From assembly GCA_013153555.1 (NCBI GenBank), contig JAADEF010000062.1, positions 1-15,937 on the forward strand: a stretch of DNA of 15,937 nucleotides, read 5' to 3'. A program made the translations under genes and the position numbers. The stretch comes from Candidatus Nanohalarchaeota archaeon. GTDB lineage: Archaea > EX4484-52 > JAADEF01. Below are positions 1-9,314 of the stretch, one piece after another (the first letter of the stretch is position 1; the number at the start of each line of letters is the position of its first letter). The notes beneath the pieces were generated by a model. It was given only the letters and a program-made list of their open reading frames with translations. It did no database searches and was not told the DNA's origin.

Positions 1-2
1 CT

Positions 3-266
3 GAAGGCATAAAAGAAGATATAACACACTATTACAAAGGCATTATTTTTTCAGACATAATATGTCCTGAATGGAAAAATCACTTGCTTTGGTATTCTCC
101 TGAAACATATCACGCAACAATAAAAGCATTAACATTAAAGCTTTTAGGTGAAGGTCATTATTTCACACACCTTATTCAAATATTGCCTTACGAAATTATA
201 GAAGATGCAGCAAATTATGCTTTTACCTTAACAATAGAAGGGCATATTCCAAAAAATTATCATTAA
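3..266 (+). CDS. 3' end of an unrecognised protein gene (partial)
   Basis: An open frame runs from the left edge to a TAA at 264-266, giving the last 87 residues of a protein whose start lies outside the window. I do not recognise the family. The fragment is rich in aromatic residues and histidine (an IICPEWKNHLLWYSPETYH stretch early, NYH at the very end) and looks soluble, with no obvious membrane segment. There is no start codon with a ribosome binding site inside the fragment, so an upstream start is more likely than the internal TTG at 84. It converges on rpoA'' with only 14 bases between the stop codons. It is the only likely gene on this strand. That it is a real gene rests on uninterrupted frame and position only. 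Confidence 0.55.
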   Translation, partial: EGIKEDITHYYKGIIFSDIICPEWKNHLLWYSPETYHATIKALTLKLLGEGHYFTHLIQILPYEIIEDAANYAFTLTIEGHIPKNYH

Positions 267-280
267 AATTAAAAGAAAAG
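265..280 (-). terminator. T-rich termination signal after rpoA''
   Basis: Directly after the rpoA'' stop the minus strand reads CTTTTCTTTTAATTTT, three T runs in 16 bases. Archaeal RNA polymerase commonly stops on oligo-T in the non-template strand without a hairpin, and this is the end of the polymerase operon. The signal overlaps the end of the convergent plus-strand gene. Inferred from sequence only. Confidence 0.45.
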
Positions 281-1402
281 TTAATCTTTGTATTTTACTT
301 TGATCATACCTGTACCGACAGGTACGGCATTACCTATAATTACGTTTTCCACCACACTAGTAAGCATATCTCTCTCGCCTTTAAATGCTGCCTTAGTAAG
401 ATGCTTAACTGTTTCTTCAAAGTTAGCTCTTGCCAAAACAGAAGCTTTACTTCCTGCCACTCCATACCTGCCAATGGCTTGAATGCTTCCAGTATGAGTC
501 ATAATATCTGCAACTAACATGATGTGTCTTACATCAGTATCTACACCCTGCTCTCTCAAAGTATTTAAAGCTTCCTTAATAATAAGGTTGCGAGCTGCTT
601 CTATACCTAAAACCTCTGCTACTTCAAAAATATTATTAGTATAGGTTCGTTTTTTATCCACACCTTTTAAATCAAGCACCTTTTTTAAATTTGAACCAAG
701 TGTTGTGATCTTCCACTCCTCCCCATCTTTCTCTATTAAAATTTGTTTTATACCCCTTATACCCTTTACATGTCTATCTCTAAGTTTGGTTCGCATAAGC
801 TGTAAATCTTTAATCCCATAATGTTTTGCTTTTGGTTTAGCAATAATTGTGGTGTCATCTTTTATCTCAAATTCAGCAGTAGCCATAGATTTGCTTAAAG
901 CATTCTTAACAGCATTCACATCTAAAAAGTGATTTTTAAGCTTTTCTTCATTAAGCTTTATTTCCAATACCATTTCTGCCAAATCAATAGCATCGTATTC
1001 CATCACATCCTTTAAAGAAGTTTCTTTTATTTTAGATGCGATCTCGTGAGCTTTTTCTGCAGTATTGTAATCCTTTTCCAAATAAATAGTCATGGATGGT
1101 GTTTTAGGCTCTTTTTTAGCATCAAATATTTCAATAAGTCTTGGAAGACCTTTCGTAGTAACAAGCTGAACTCTTCCAGCTGCGTGATATGCTCTAAGCG
1201 TAATCTGTGTTGCTGGTTCTGATATAGATTGAGCAGCCACCACACCAACAGCTTCTCCATATTCATATCTCATTTTTTCATATCGCTTTAAAGCTTCTTC
1301 CAATGCCTTGCCTTTAAGATTTTGATATTTTGGAGGTAGCATCAAAACATTACTTCCTTCTACTTCTGCCTTAGATTGTTTAGCTGTTGATTTTTTAGCC
1401 AT
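281..1402 (-). CDS. rpoA2: DNA-directed RNA polymerase subunit A'' (C-terminal part of the largest subunit)
   Basis: This is the C-terminal third of the largest polymerase subunit, supplying the trigger loop and the C-terminal jaw and clamp parts; it pairs with A' to make the equivalent of bacterial beta' or Rpb1. The frame encodes 373 residues, normal for A''. The trigger-loop segment is at about residues 50-75, followed by the family motif GLPRLIEIFDAKK near 85-97, and by the C-terminal motif with DVRHIMLVADIMT and GSKASVLARANFEE. Two normally invariant glycines of the trigger-loop start are replaced (S61 and A64), while the arginine and histidine that contact the nucleotide are kept (R70, H73). 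The start chosen is the ATG at 1402, with GGTGAT six bases upstream; a GTG at 1408 lies inside that spacer. It follows rpoA' after 13 bases and is the last gene of the operon. Confidence 0.97.
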   Translation of the reverse strand: MAKKSTAKQSKAEVEGSNVLMLPPKYQNLKGKALEEALKRYEKMRYEYGEAVGVVAAQSISEPATQITLRAYHAAGRVQLVTTKGLPRLIEIFDAKKEPKTPSMTIYLEKDYNTAEKAHEIASKIKETSLKDVMEYDAIDLAEMVLEIKLNEEKLKNHFLDVNAVKNALSKSMATAEFEIKDDTTIIAKPKAKHYGIKDLQLMRTKLRDRHVKGIRGIKQILIEKDGEEWKITTLGSNLKKVLDLKGVDKKRTYTNNIFEVAEVLGIEAARNLIIKEALNTLREQGVDTDVRHIMLVADIMTHTGSIQAIGRYGVAGSKASVLARANFEETVKHLTKAAFKGERDMLTSVVENVIIGNAVPVGTGMIKVKYKD

Positions 1403-1415
1403 AATCACATCACCA

Positions 1416-3866
<2,451 letters not shown>

Positions 3867-3868
3867 GA

Positions 3869-5656
3869 TTATTTCACCTCTATCCTTGGATAAATCATCA
3901 TACTTAGTAATTCATCAAGCAACAGCTTGAAAGCGTAGCTCATTTCTACTTCCTTAACTTCACTACCCTTACATACTGGGCACTCCAATCTTCCCTTGTT
4001 CTTATTTTCATAAGCAATAACACCACAACTTTTACAAACATAAAATTTATATTTATCTGAGCTAAACCTTTCTTTTAATGCCATTGCTGCACCATGTGCT
4101 ATCAAACAATCTTTCTCCATCTCACCAAATCTTAAACCTCCTTCTTTACTTCTACCTTCAGTTGGTTGTTTGGTTAATAAAGTAACTTTACCTCTGGATC
4201 TAGCATGCATTTTGTGGCTTACTAGGTGATACAATCTTTGATAATAAGTAATGCCGATCAATATTTGAGCTTCAAGCTTCTTTCCAGTTTTACCATCATA
4301 AAGCACTTCCCTTCCATCATCTCTAAAACCTGCTTGCTTAAGCATTTCTCTTATTTCTTTTTCATCACCTTTAAAAGCAGTAGCATCAATGCGCTTTCCC
4401 ATCAAAGCTCCTGCCTTTCCTGCCACTATTTCTAAAAGCTGACCTACCGTCATTCTGGAAGGTATGGCGTGAGGATTGATTATGATGTCTGGCTTAATAC
4501 CGTCCTTAGTAAAAGGCATATCTTCTTCTGGAACTATCATCCCAATAACTCCTTTTTGACCGTGTCGTGTAGCAAATTTATCTCCTATTTCAGGAACTTT
4601 GTATTCTCTAACTGTAACTTTTATAATCTTTTCCCCATTTTCATTTTCAGTTAAAATAACTTTCTCAACAATACCTTCCTCTCCTTTTCTCACCACAACA
4701 GAATTATCCCTTTTATTAGATATACCTATTCTTAATTCCTCTTGAATACCTATGAACCTTATAGGTGAGATTTTTGCAACAAGCACATCTTCACTATCAG
4801 CATACTCTTCCACATTAATTATACCTTCTTCACTCAATTTAGAATATGATTTTTCAGGTCTCAAACCCCTTATATCTGATGTAGGAATTGCAATAATATC
4901 TTCTTGACCTCCCCAGTATTTCCTTGCCTCTGTAACATAAGTTCTCATAAAGTAGGATCTTCCCATACCTCTTTCTAAAGAAGCTTTATTAACTATTAGC
5001 GCATCTTCTATGTTATAACCCTCATAGCTTAACACAGCAATGACTAAGTTCTGACCTGATGGGTGTGTTGCTAAACCAGTTGCTTCTACTGTTTGAGTTT
5101 CTGCCATAGGCAGTTCAGGATAAACCAAAAGCTGAGATGCAGTATCATCTCTAATTAAAAAGTTTTTTAAATAAATACCTGATGCCTGTACTACCATTCT
5201 GGAACCATAATTAAGTCTATCTCCTCTGTTCTTTTCAGGGAAAGGAAGTAAAGATGCCTCTATTCCTAAAATGGTTGCAGGATCTAGCTCTAAATGAGTA
5301 TGTTCGGGTGTTAAGTCTTTCTCGCTAACTGCAACATAAGCATTATCTTCTTCATCTGCATCTAAAAATTCTAAAATACCTTTATCAAATAAGTCTTTCC
5401 AAGTTATTTCGCCCTTAGCCAGCTTTTCTTTTAGCTCATCAGTTAACAAAGATTTTCCATCTTTTACAACAATTAAAGGTCTTAAAACCCTTCCTCCATC
5501 AATATTGATGTGAAGCTCATCCCTATCATCAAGCAAATAAACATTCAAATGTTTTGGCAATCTTCCTTTTCTCCTATTCTCTATTATCTCCTTCCTTAAT
5601 CCTTCTAAATCAGACACCTTACCCATCAATTGTCCATTGACGAAAACTAAGCCCAT
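3869..5656 (-). CDS. rpoB1: DNA-directed RNA polymerase subunit B' (C-terminal part of the second largest subunit)
   Basis: This is the C-terminal half of the second largest subunit, forming the wall, the hybrid-binding domain and the anchor to the clamp. The 595 residues show EGYNIEDALIVNKAS at about 212-226, GDKFATRHGQKG at 358-369 with the two lysines expected near the active centre (K360, K368), INPHAIPSRMT at 393-403, the HARSRGKVTLLTKQP region near 484-498, and a C-terminal zinc ribbon (C541, C544, C559, C562). The N-terminus (GLVFVNGQLMG) is where euryarchaeal split B subunits normally begin. The ATG at 5656 is preferred because GGGG lies six bases upstream; an in-frame ATG at 5662 directly abuts that GGGG. 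It is separated from rpoB'' by 31 bases that carry no other gene. Confidence 0.96.
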   Translation of the reverse strand: MGLVFVNGQLMGKVSDLEGLRKEIIENRRKGRLPKHLNVYLLDDRDELHINIDGGRVLRPLIVVKDGKSLLTDELKEKLAKGEITWKDLFDKGILEFLDADEEDNAYVAVSEKDLTPEHTHLELDPATILGIEASLLPFPEKNRGDRLNYGSRMVVQASGIYLKNFLIRDDTASQLLVYPELPMAETQTVEATGLATHPSGQNLVIAVLSYEGYNIEDALIVNKASLERGMGRSYFMRTYVTEARKYWGGQEDIIAIPTSDIRGLRPEKSYSKLSEEGIINVEEYADSEDVLVAKISPIRFIGIQEELRIGISNKRDNSVVVRKGEEGIVEKVILTENENGEKIIKVTVREYKVPEIGDKFATRHGQKGVIGMIVPEEDMPFTKDGIKPDIIINPHAIPSRMTVGQLLEIVAGKAGALMGKRIDATAFKGDEKEIREMLKQAGFRDDGREVLYDGKTGKKLEAQILIGITYYQRLYHLVSHKMHARSRGKVTLLTKQPTEGRSKEGGLRFGEMEKDCLIAHGAAMALKERFSSDKYKFYVCKSCGVIAYENKNKGRLECPVCKGSEVKEVEMSYAFKLLLDELLSMMIYPRIEVK

Positions 5657-5687
5657 AATCATCCCCTATTTCGCAATTAAACATATT

Positions 5688-7190
5688 TTACTGATGTTTT
5701 CCGATTAATGCTTTAACTGCTTCAAATACCTTTTCCTTTTCTTCATCTTTAAGCTCCACACTAATCTCTGAGGCAATAGCTAAAAAGTTTCTCAAACCAA
5801 TATTTTGACCTTCTGGAGTTCTTACCGCACAAACCCTACCAAATTTAGTAGGATGAAGTTCTCTTGCTTCAAAATGCTCTTGAGTAGGAGTCAACGGTGA
5901 AACAATGCTTCTCAAATGAGTCATAAACCTCACAAAATTAGTTCTCTCTAATCTTTGTGAAATACCTGTTTTATTACCTATCCAAGTACCTGTTGCCATT
6001 GCTCTCATGATCTGATTGTTGAACGCATCAGCAGGAATTATGTTTTGTAGGCGGGATACTCTTCTTCCCCTCTTCATAATCTTTTGGTAGCTGAACTGCA
6101 ATTTAGACACTAATCCCCATTTACCTATAATTACTGCTCTAACCAACTGATCAATCAATTCTCCTGCAAGTTTGAGTCTTTTATTTCCATAGTGATCTAT
6201 GTCTTCTGGCATAATTTTGCCTAAATGCAGTCTTATCATATTTCTCATAATTATTGCTAACATCTCAGCTTTTTTGAGTCTGGATTCTGGATCATTACCT
6301 AAATAGGTCAATAAATAATTATCAAGTACATTTAAAACCCGCTCTTCTCTTTCCTCTGCTTGTCTAATTCTCATGCTTTTAGCAATATTCTCTAATGCTT
6401 CTTCATAAGTACTAGCAGAAGAATACATGTTAATGAAAAGCTCCTCCATTTCGTCTTCTTCAACACCTACTAAAGACATAATATCTTTGTCAGATTTTAC
6501 GCCTAATGCTCTTATAAGATCCACTATACTTACTGGCTTATCTAAAATGTTTGAAAATTTAGCAACAATTAAACCACTATCTTTTCTTTCAAAATGATGT
6601 CTTTGAACAAAACCACCAGTATCGCTATTCAACCTTGCAATTACAACCCCATCCTCTAATAAATAGCTCACTCTTTGAGGAGCCAAATCTTCTGATAAAA
6701 CTAAAACTCTTTCAGTTCCGTTAATTATGAAATATCCTCCTGGATCATCTGGATCCTCACCGTGTTCAATAAGTTCTTTTCTGCTCATCTTAGATAAAGG
6801 ACATAAAACAGATTTAACCATAACAGGCATGTCTCCTATTTTCACCATCTCTGTTTCATGCTCCACTCCCTCAAAAATAGGAGTAAGCTCAACATACAAA
6901 GGAGAAGCATAAGTTAAATTTCTTAAACGAGCTTCTACCGGTAAAATATAAGTAGTAGATCCGTCTGCTTCCCTTATTTGAGGTTTATCTAAGCTTATTT
7001 TCCCAAATTTAAGGACTACTTCTTCTCCAGTAGGCAAAGGTACGCTAACACTTCCTATACTGTTAAAAGTCTTTTGAAGTCCCTCTGTAATAAAATAATT
7101 ATAGGAATTTAATTGATGATGTGCCATTCCTTTAGACTCAACCATTTCTTTAAGATAGCTTCTTAACAACTTGCTTCTACTATCTGCCAT
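5688..7190 (-). CDS. rpoB2: DNA-directed RNA polymerase subunit B'' (N-terminal part of the second largest subunit)
   Basis: This is the N-terminal half of the second largest subunit, forming the protrusion, lobe and first part of the fork. The 500 residues begin with the typical helix ending in HHQLNSYNYFI, contain GGYFIINGTERVLVLSEDLAPQR near 150-172, a GRRVSRLQN stretch near 380, and the fork-region motif RTPEGQNIGLRN at 457-468. The last motif differs from the usual ETPEGPNCGL, including the normally conserved proline replaced by Q462. The split after this motif matches other split B subunits, so this is a natural gene division and not a frameshift. The start ATG has AGGTGA four bases upstream. 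It follows rpoH after 30 bases in the same operon. Confidence 0.96.
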   Translation of the reverse strand: MADSRSKLLRSYLKEMVESKGMAHHQLNSYNYFITEGLQKTFNSIGSVSVPLPTGEEVVLKFGKISLDKPQIREADGSTTYILPVEARLRNLTYASPLYVELTPIFEGVEHETEMVKIGDMPVMVKSVLCPLSKMSRKELIEHGEDPDDPGGYFIINGTERVLVLSEDLAPQRVSYLLEDGVVIARLNSDTGGFVQRHHFERKDSGLIVAKFSNILDKPVSIVDLIRALGVKSDKDIMSLVGVEEDEMEELFINMYSSASTYEEALENIAKSMRIRQAEEREERVLNVLDNYLLTYLGNDPESRLKKAEMLAIIMRNMIRLHLGKIMPEDIDHYGNKRLKLAGELIDQLVRAVIIGKWGLVSKLQFSYQKIMKRGRRVSRLQNIIPADAFNNQIMRAMATGTWIGNKTGISQRLERTNFVRFMTHLRSIVSPLTPTQEHFEARELHPTKFGRVCAVRTPEGQNIGLRNFLAIASEISVELKDEEKEKVFEAVKALIGKHQ

Positions 7191-7220
7191 TTGCTCACCT
7201 TATACACAAATAACAAAAAA

Positions 7221-7565
7221 TCACTCATCTTCTTCGCTTTCAGCGAGATTAGATTCAGCAGAGTCAACAGAATCACTACCGCTCATTTCCTCCTCTAAAC
7301 CAGAAACATAATCATCTTCCACAACAAGCCTGTAATAATAAGAAATACCCGCAGTCAAGCTTTCCCGAGTGATTTTAAGAACATTACCTGGCTTTGCTCC
7401 TATGAGCTGAACCACAGGATCTGATGCTTTTATTTTAGGTAGTTGAGTTAAAGAAATTTTGTAATCACTTAACAACTTATTTATTTCTTCTTCGCTTAAA
7501 ATCTCGTGCTTTGGAACTAACTCATGATCTAATATGTATTTTTTAGCATTGCTTATAGCAATCAC
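7221..7565 (-). CDS. rpoH: DNA-directed RNA polymerase subunit H with an acidic C-terminal tail
   Basis: RpoH corresponds to the C-terminal domain of eukaryotic Rpb5 and forms the lower jaw near downstream DNA. Residues 11-82 match the family: DHELVPKHEILSEEE, QLPKI, a conserved DPVVQLIGAKPG segment, then RESLTAGISYYYRLVV. Archaeal RpoH normally stops about here, at roughly 75-85 residues. This one goes on for 32 residues, of which 14 are acidic and none basic. The start is uncertain: the only usual codon before the domain is the GTG at 7565, which has no clear upstream ribosome binding site and is itself part of a GGTGAT sequence, the local binding-site motif. It is the first gene of the polymerase operon and begins 25 bases after the tRNA-Lys. 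Confidence 0.92.
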   Translation of the reverse strand: MIAISNAKKYILDHELVPKHEILSEEEINKLLSDYKISLTQLPKIKASDPVVQLIGAKPGNVLKITRESLTAGISYYYRLVVEDDYVSGLEEEMSGSDSVDSAESNLAESEEDE

Positions 7566-7590
7566 CTAAATGCGCATATACGAGGGAAAA

Positions 7591-7722
7591 TGGGCCCGAC
7601 GGGATTTGAACCCGCGACTCCCGGGTATCTTCTACATCTCACCCGGCTCTGGATGAGTCTGGCTAAAAGCCTCACCCTCTGTATTAAGAGCCCGGTGCTC
7701 TACCAGACTGAGCTACGGGCCC
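7591..7722 (-). tRNA. tRNA-Lys (anticodon CUU) with an intron
   Basis: Read on the minus strand, the gene has a 7-base acceptor stem (GGGCCCG with CGGGCCC), a D stem GCTC/GAGC, an anticodon stem CCGGG/CCCGG, a 5-base variable loop, and a T arm GCGGG-TTCAAAT-CCCGT. Removing 58 bases gives a 74-base tRNA with anticodon loop CUCUUAA, hence anticodon CUU for lysine. Exon 1 is 7722-7685 and exon 2 is 7626-7591, counting A at 7591 as the discriminator base. The 3' CCA is not encoded; TTTT follows instead. It lies between S4e and rpoH on the same strand, behind its own TATA-like element. Confidence 0.94.
7627..7684 (-). other. tRNA-Lys intron at position 37/38
   Basis: These 58 bases interrupt the anticodon loop just after the base 3' of the anticodon, the commonest archaeal tRNA intron site. 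TCTT at 7689-7686 can pair with AAGA at 7631-7628, and TACA at 7683-7680 with TGTA at 7636-7633. The two splice sites then fall in small asymmetric loops on opposite strands, a relaxed form of the bulge-helix-bulge cut by the archaeal splicing endonuclease. The intron interior forms a 7-pair stem, GGGTGAG at 7677-7671 with CTCATCC at 7657-7651. Because intron and exon 2 both begin with A, the boundary could shift by one base without changing the mature tRNA. Confidence 0.88.
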
Positions 7723-7757
7723 ATCAACCTAAAACAAACATCATTAAAATAGTCTCA

Positions 7758-7773
7758 TTAATTTTAAAAAGTT
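7758..7773 (-). promoter_or_regulatory. TATA-like promoter element for tRNA-Lys
   Basis: The minus strand reads AACTTTTTAAAATTAA, preceded by GGGAAA, which resembles a purine-rich BRE. Transcription would begin about 26 bases downstream, near 7739, leaving a leader of about 17 bases before the tRNA. The same 16 bases occur before the L3 gene. Since no clear promoter lies between the tRNA and rpoH, this element may also serve the polymerase operon. Confidence 0.6.
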
Positions 7774-7787
7774 TTCCCGTGTTTGTA

Positions 7788-8501
7788 TTAAGGAGTTATT
7801 TTCAAAACAGGTTTATCTTTTCCTATTACAAAAACATAATCTTTAAGAGTTCTTATTTCTTCTCCATCTTTTCCTTCCAGCACAATTCTGTTAGGCTCTA
7901 ATCCTTTAATGTCAATTATTTCTTTCACTTTTGCAGTTTTTCCTCTCCACCTACCACCAATAATCATAACAAGCATTCCTTCTTTTAAAGGTAAATGATC
8001 CAATATTTTTTGTCCTGAAATCTCAAAAAGTATGCTATCCCCTACTTTATATTTGTTGCCTTCTTCATAATCCAAAAAGAAATTTCTTCCATCATGTAAA
8101 GTTAATTGTATCTTTCCACCCTTTGCCAATTTTTTAAATCTTATTTTACCTAATTTCTTTTTAGCATCATTTGCATCAATTTTAATGAGATCTAAAATAC
8201 CGTTTTCATTATAAACTACTCTATATTTCTCACCGGTTGCCACAACTTGAAGCACATCCATTAAACCTACTGGTAGTTTAATATCTTTTGCAGGTCTGCC
8301 ATCTATTAAAAACATTCCCTTTCTTGCAGCTTTCCTTGCTTCTTTATAACTCAAAGCATAGCCCAATATATCTCTAATTATGTGACCTAAAGGTATAGAT
8401 TCGTGTTTTGGATGTTTTCCTGCTCTTGGAGCAATAGCAAAAGTCCTTATTTTTTTAGGAAGCCTAAAATGTTCGCTTGCAACCAGTCTCTTTAAGTGCA
8501 T
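7788..8501 (-). CDS. rps4e: 30S ribosomal protein S4e
   Basis: This is a small-subunit ribosomal protein found in archaea and eukaryotes but not in bacteria. Its 237 residues are the usual length. The start MHLKRLVASEHFRLPKK is highly typical. Residues 40-90 form the S4-like RNA-binding domain (LSYKEARKAARKGMFLIDGR), and a KOW motif lies near 173-197 (EGMLVMIIGGRWRGKTAKV). AGGTGAT lies just before the ATG, with a four-base spacer after GGTGA. It is the last protein gene of the ribosomal operon here. In many archaea L5, S14, S8 and L6 follow; here the promoter and tRNA-Lys follow instead. Its stop lies only 15 bases from the promoter element of the tRNA. Confidence 0.97.
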   Translation of the reverse strand: MHLKRLVASEHFRLPKKIRTFAIAPRAGKHPKHESIPLGHIIRDILGYALSYKEARKAARKGMFLIDGRPAKDIKLPVGLMDVLQVVATGEKYRVVYNENGILDLIKIDANDAKKKLGKIRFKKLAKGGKIQLTLHDGRNFFLDYEEGNKYKVGDSILFEISGQKILDHLPLKEGMLVMIIGGRWRGKTAKVKEIIDIKGLEPNRIVLEGKDGEEIRTLKDYVFVIGKDKPVLKITP

Positions 8502-8519
8502 ATAATCACCTAACCATTA

Positions 8520-8903
8520 TCATTCTTTAAATCTTTTTTTATCACTTAAATTAAGCTCTAAAATCATTAAGTTTGAAGGATGTAGGGGTATATGTTTCTC
8601 CTCACCTTTTAAATTCTTTCGTTTAGCAACATCTACATAAACTCTTAATTTTTTAGTCATTACTTTGATAACTTCGCCAACCTGACCTTTCAAATCGCCT
8701 CTCATAATTTTTACTTTATCTCCCTTTCTAACAACAACTGCATTTCTTTTGAGCTTTGCCTTAAGCTCTTTAGACAAAGGTGCTTTTAACATTTTTCTTT
8801 TAACATGTAAAGGAGCATTATACACATATTTTCTTTGTTTTGAAGGATTTTTGCTTGATTTCCATTGTTTACTCCATTTAGTAGCGTGTTTAACTATCTT
8901 CAT
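8520..8903 (-). CDS. rpl24: 50S ribosomal protein L24 (uL24)
   Basis: This large-subunit protein binds near the exit tunnel and acts early in subunit assembly. The 127 residues contain the archaeal/eukaryotic N-terminal pattern SKQRKYVYNAPLHVKRKM followed by APLSKEL, then the KOW motif RKGDKVKIMRGDLKGQVGEV. The chosen ATG at 8903 has GAGGTG seven bases upstream. An in-frame ATG at 8918 overlaps the L14 stop as ATGA and would add five residues; I judge it less likely because it has no binding site of its own. It lies between L14 and S4e, 18 bases before the S4e start codon. Confidence 0.96.
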   Translation of the reverse strand: MKIVKHATKWSKQWKSSKNPSKQRKYVYNAPLHVKRKMLKAPLSKELKAKLKRNAVVVRKGDKVKIMRGDLKGQVGEVIKVMTKKLRVYVDVAKRKNLKGEEKHIPLHPSNLMILELNLSDKKRFKE

Positions 8904-8914
8904 TTCACTACACC

Positions 8915-9313
8915 TCATACAATAATCCTTGCAATCTTACCAATAGTAGGAAATCTTTCTACTGCTTCTCTAGCAACCACTTCTTTAACCTCTTTTCCTT
9001 TGGGTTCAAGCTTCTCAGTCATTAATACAACAGCATTATCTTCAAATTTAACAGTAATACCGTTAGGTCTTTTATAAGGCATGCGCTGCCTTACAATAAC
9101 CGCAGGAAATACTTCATTCCTTATTTTCACATCTCCTTTTTTAACGCTAACTATAACCACATCGCCAACACCAGCTTTAGGAATTCTTCGCCTAATACCT
9201 TTATAGCTTCTTACTGCAATAACTTCTACTTCCTTCGCACCAGTGTTATCGATGCATTTTAATCTTGCACCAACATTGATTCCTCGTGTAACATTAGAGG
9301 ATATTGCTTTCAC
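8915..9313 (-). CDS. rpl14: 50S ribosomal protein L14 (uL14)
   Basis: L14 sits at the subunit interface of the large subunit. The 132 residues carry NVGARLKCIDNTGAKEVEVI near the start, the central GVGDVVIVSVKKGDVKIRNEVFPAVIVRQ, a conserved DNAVVLM and the C-terminal ERFPTIGKIARII, all typical of archaeal L14. I chose the GTG at 9313 because GGTGA, spanning the end of the S17 gene, lies five bases upstream. Another GTG at 9322 would add three residues and overlap S17 by eight bases. The TTG further up has no support. The gene's TGA stop lies within the ribosome binding region of L24. Confidence 0.96.
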   Translation of the reverse strand: MKAISSNVTRGINVGARLKCIDNTGAKEVEVIAVRSYKGIRRRIPKAGVGDVVIVSVKKGDVKIRNEVFPAVIVRQRMPYKRPNGITVKFEDNAVVLMTEKLEPKGKEVKEVVAREAVERFPTIGKIARIIV

Positions 9314-9314
9314 T

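Noticed and set aside
1403..1415. Possible frameshift joining rpoA' and rpoA''
   Set aside because: The A'/A'' division is general in archaea, and rpoA'' has its own GGTGAT site and ATG.
5657..5687. Possible frameshift joining rpoB'' and rpoB' into one gene
   Set aside because: The division is at the position known for split archaeal B subunits, and rpoB' has its own start and binding site; this is a natural split.
7592..7722. Two separate tRNA halves or a broken tRNA gene
   Set aside because: One set of acceptor, D, anticodon and T stems pairs perfectly once 58 bases are removed, and the insertion is at the standard archaeal intron site.
7590..7901. Plus-strand frame of 103 residues beginning MGPTGFEPATPG
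   Set aside because: It lies antisense to tRNA-Lys and the end of S4e. GPTGFEPATPG is the familiar false protein that arises by translating the reverse complement of a tRNA 3' end.
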